DNA from: an uncultured Collinsella sp.
Lineage (GTDB): Bacteria; Actinomycetota; Coriobacteriia; Coriobacteriales; Coriobacteriaceae
Direction of reading: 5' to 3'
Length of the DNA: 5,340 nt
Assembly (NCBI GenBank): GCA_900556205.1
Contig: USNX01000099.1
Coordinates: 1-5,340, forward strand
Position 1 is the stretch's first letter, and every line of letters begins with the position of its first letter. Under the pieces are notes generated by a model. The model searched no databases. It had not been told where the DNA came from and was given only the letters and a program-made list of their open reading frames with translations. The translations under genes were made by a program, and so were the position numbers. Of the stretch, positions 4,827 through 5,340 are shown piece by piece.

Positions 4827-5340
4827 GGATTAGCTCCCGGGCCAGACGGACAAAGTCGGCAACATCGAGCGTCTCGGCGCGCGTGGTGGGTGCGATACCG
4901 CAAACCTCAAAAGCGGCATCGAGCACGTCCTTGGCAAAACCGTTGGCGCTCATGGAATTGCGGATGGTCTTGCGACGCTGGGCAAATGCAGCATCAATCA
5001 CGCGGGCCACAAACTCGCGGTCGAGTCCTTCGGGCACCACGCCGTCAACACGGTCGATACGCACGACGGCCGAGTCCACGTGCGGCGCCGGCATAAAGCA
5101 ACGCGGCGGCACCTCAAAGCGACCCGTCACCTGCGCATACAGGCCGAGCTTTGCCGTATAGCCGCCATAGGTCTTGTTGCCCGGCACTGCGGCAATGCGA
5201 TCGGCAACCTCCTTTTGCACCATGACCACGGCACGCTTGAGCGCGGGCATCGTCTGGAAGAACTGCAAGATGATCGTCGCCGCCACGTTATAGGGCAAGT
5301 TCGCGACAAATACCGTCGGCTCACCGCCGGCGGCCTGCTC
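4816..5340 (-). CDS. rsmA: 16S rRNA dimethyladenosine methyltransferase RsmA/KsgA, C-terminal part
   Basis: SAM-dependent enzyme that dimethylates the two adjacent adenosines A1518 and A1519 near the 3' end of 16S rRNA during small-subunit maturation; its loss gives kasugamycin resistance. The visible part is the last 174 residues of an expected 270-300. The open frame continues to the right edge, so the start is outside. Present are the catalytic motif NLPYNVA (just inside the edge, about 5280-5301), MVQKEVADRI, FMPAPHVDSAVVRI and FAQRRKTIRNSM, all classic for the family, and a C-terminal helical domain ending RELIHDA. An internal TTG at 5298 is the leucine of NLPY and is not a start. It overlaps the tatD start by 11 nt. 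Confidence 0.95.
   Translation of the reverse strand, partial: EQAAGGEPTVFVANLPYNVAATIILQFFQTMPALKRAVVMVQKEVADRIAAVPGNKTYGGYTAKLGLYAQVTGRFEVPPRCFMPAPHVDSAVVRIDRVDGVVPEGLDREFVARVIDAAFAQRRKTIRNSMSANGFAKDVLDAAFEVCGIAPTTRAETLDVADFVRLARELIHDA

Noticed and set aside
3915..5096. Plus-strand frames opposite tatD and rsmA (3915-4472 and 4503-5096)
   Set aside because: Antisense shadows of two securely identified minus-strand genes, rich in H, R and G, with no recognisable domain.

Overview
The window looks like chromosomal core DNA from a high-G+C, Gram-positive-type actinobacterium. A gut Coriobacteriia member such as Collinsella is my best guess, based on codon style, G/C-ending codons, strong GGAG-type ribosome sites and two AT-rich intergenic repeat structures. 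This is an inference from sequence style, not a database match. Six of the seven protein genes and the one tRNA gene lie on the minus strand. The exception is a 57-codon membrane protein gene on the plus strand.

Layout from left to right: (1) the 5' two-thirds or so of serS, seryl-tRNA synthetase, running off the left edge on the minus strand. (2) A 111-bp divergent intergenic region with three short palindromes, one of which places a TATACT -10-like hexamer on both strands. (3) On the plus strand, a small single-pass membrane protein (798-971). (4) A 159-bp convergent intergenic region with a strong terminator hairpin flanked by two diverged inverted copies of a ~31-33 bp motif, each starting at the stop codon of a flanking gene. 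(5) A minus-strand operon read right to left: SPFH/band-7 membrane protein, rlmH (23S rRNA pseudouridine-1915 methyltransferase) and proC (pyrroline-5-carboxylate reductase). (6) A ~390-bp AT-rich intergenic region holding a 219-bp MITE-like element with 30-bp terminal inverted repeats (27/30 identical). (7) A tRNA-Leu(CAG) gene with its own promoter and terminator. (8) A tatD-family metal-dependent hydrolase overlapping by 11 nt the end of rsmA (16S rRNA dimethyladenosine methyltransferase), which runs off the right edge.

Much of the content serves translation: serine charging, leucine decoding, and methylation of both ribosomal subunits. proC makes proline. The SPFH protein is a membrane scaffold whose link to rlmH may only be co-transcription. 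The rsmA-tatD transcript has no visible terminator before the tRNA, so it may read through into it.

I see no defence system, CRISPR array, complete transposon or clearly new multi-gene system. The least routine features are the MITE-like element, the repeat-framed terminator, the symmetric divergent promoter and the small membrane protein.
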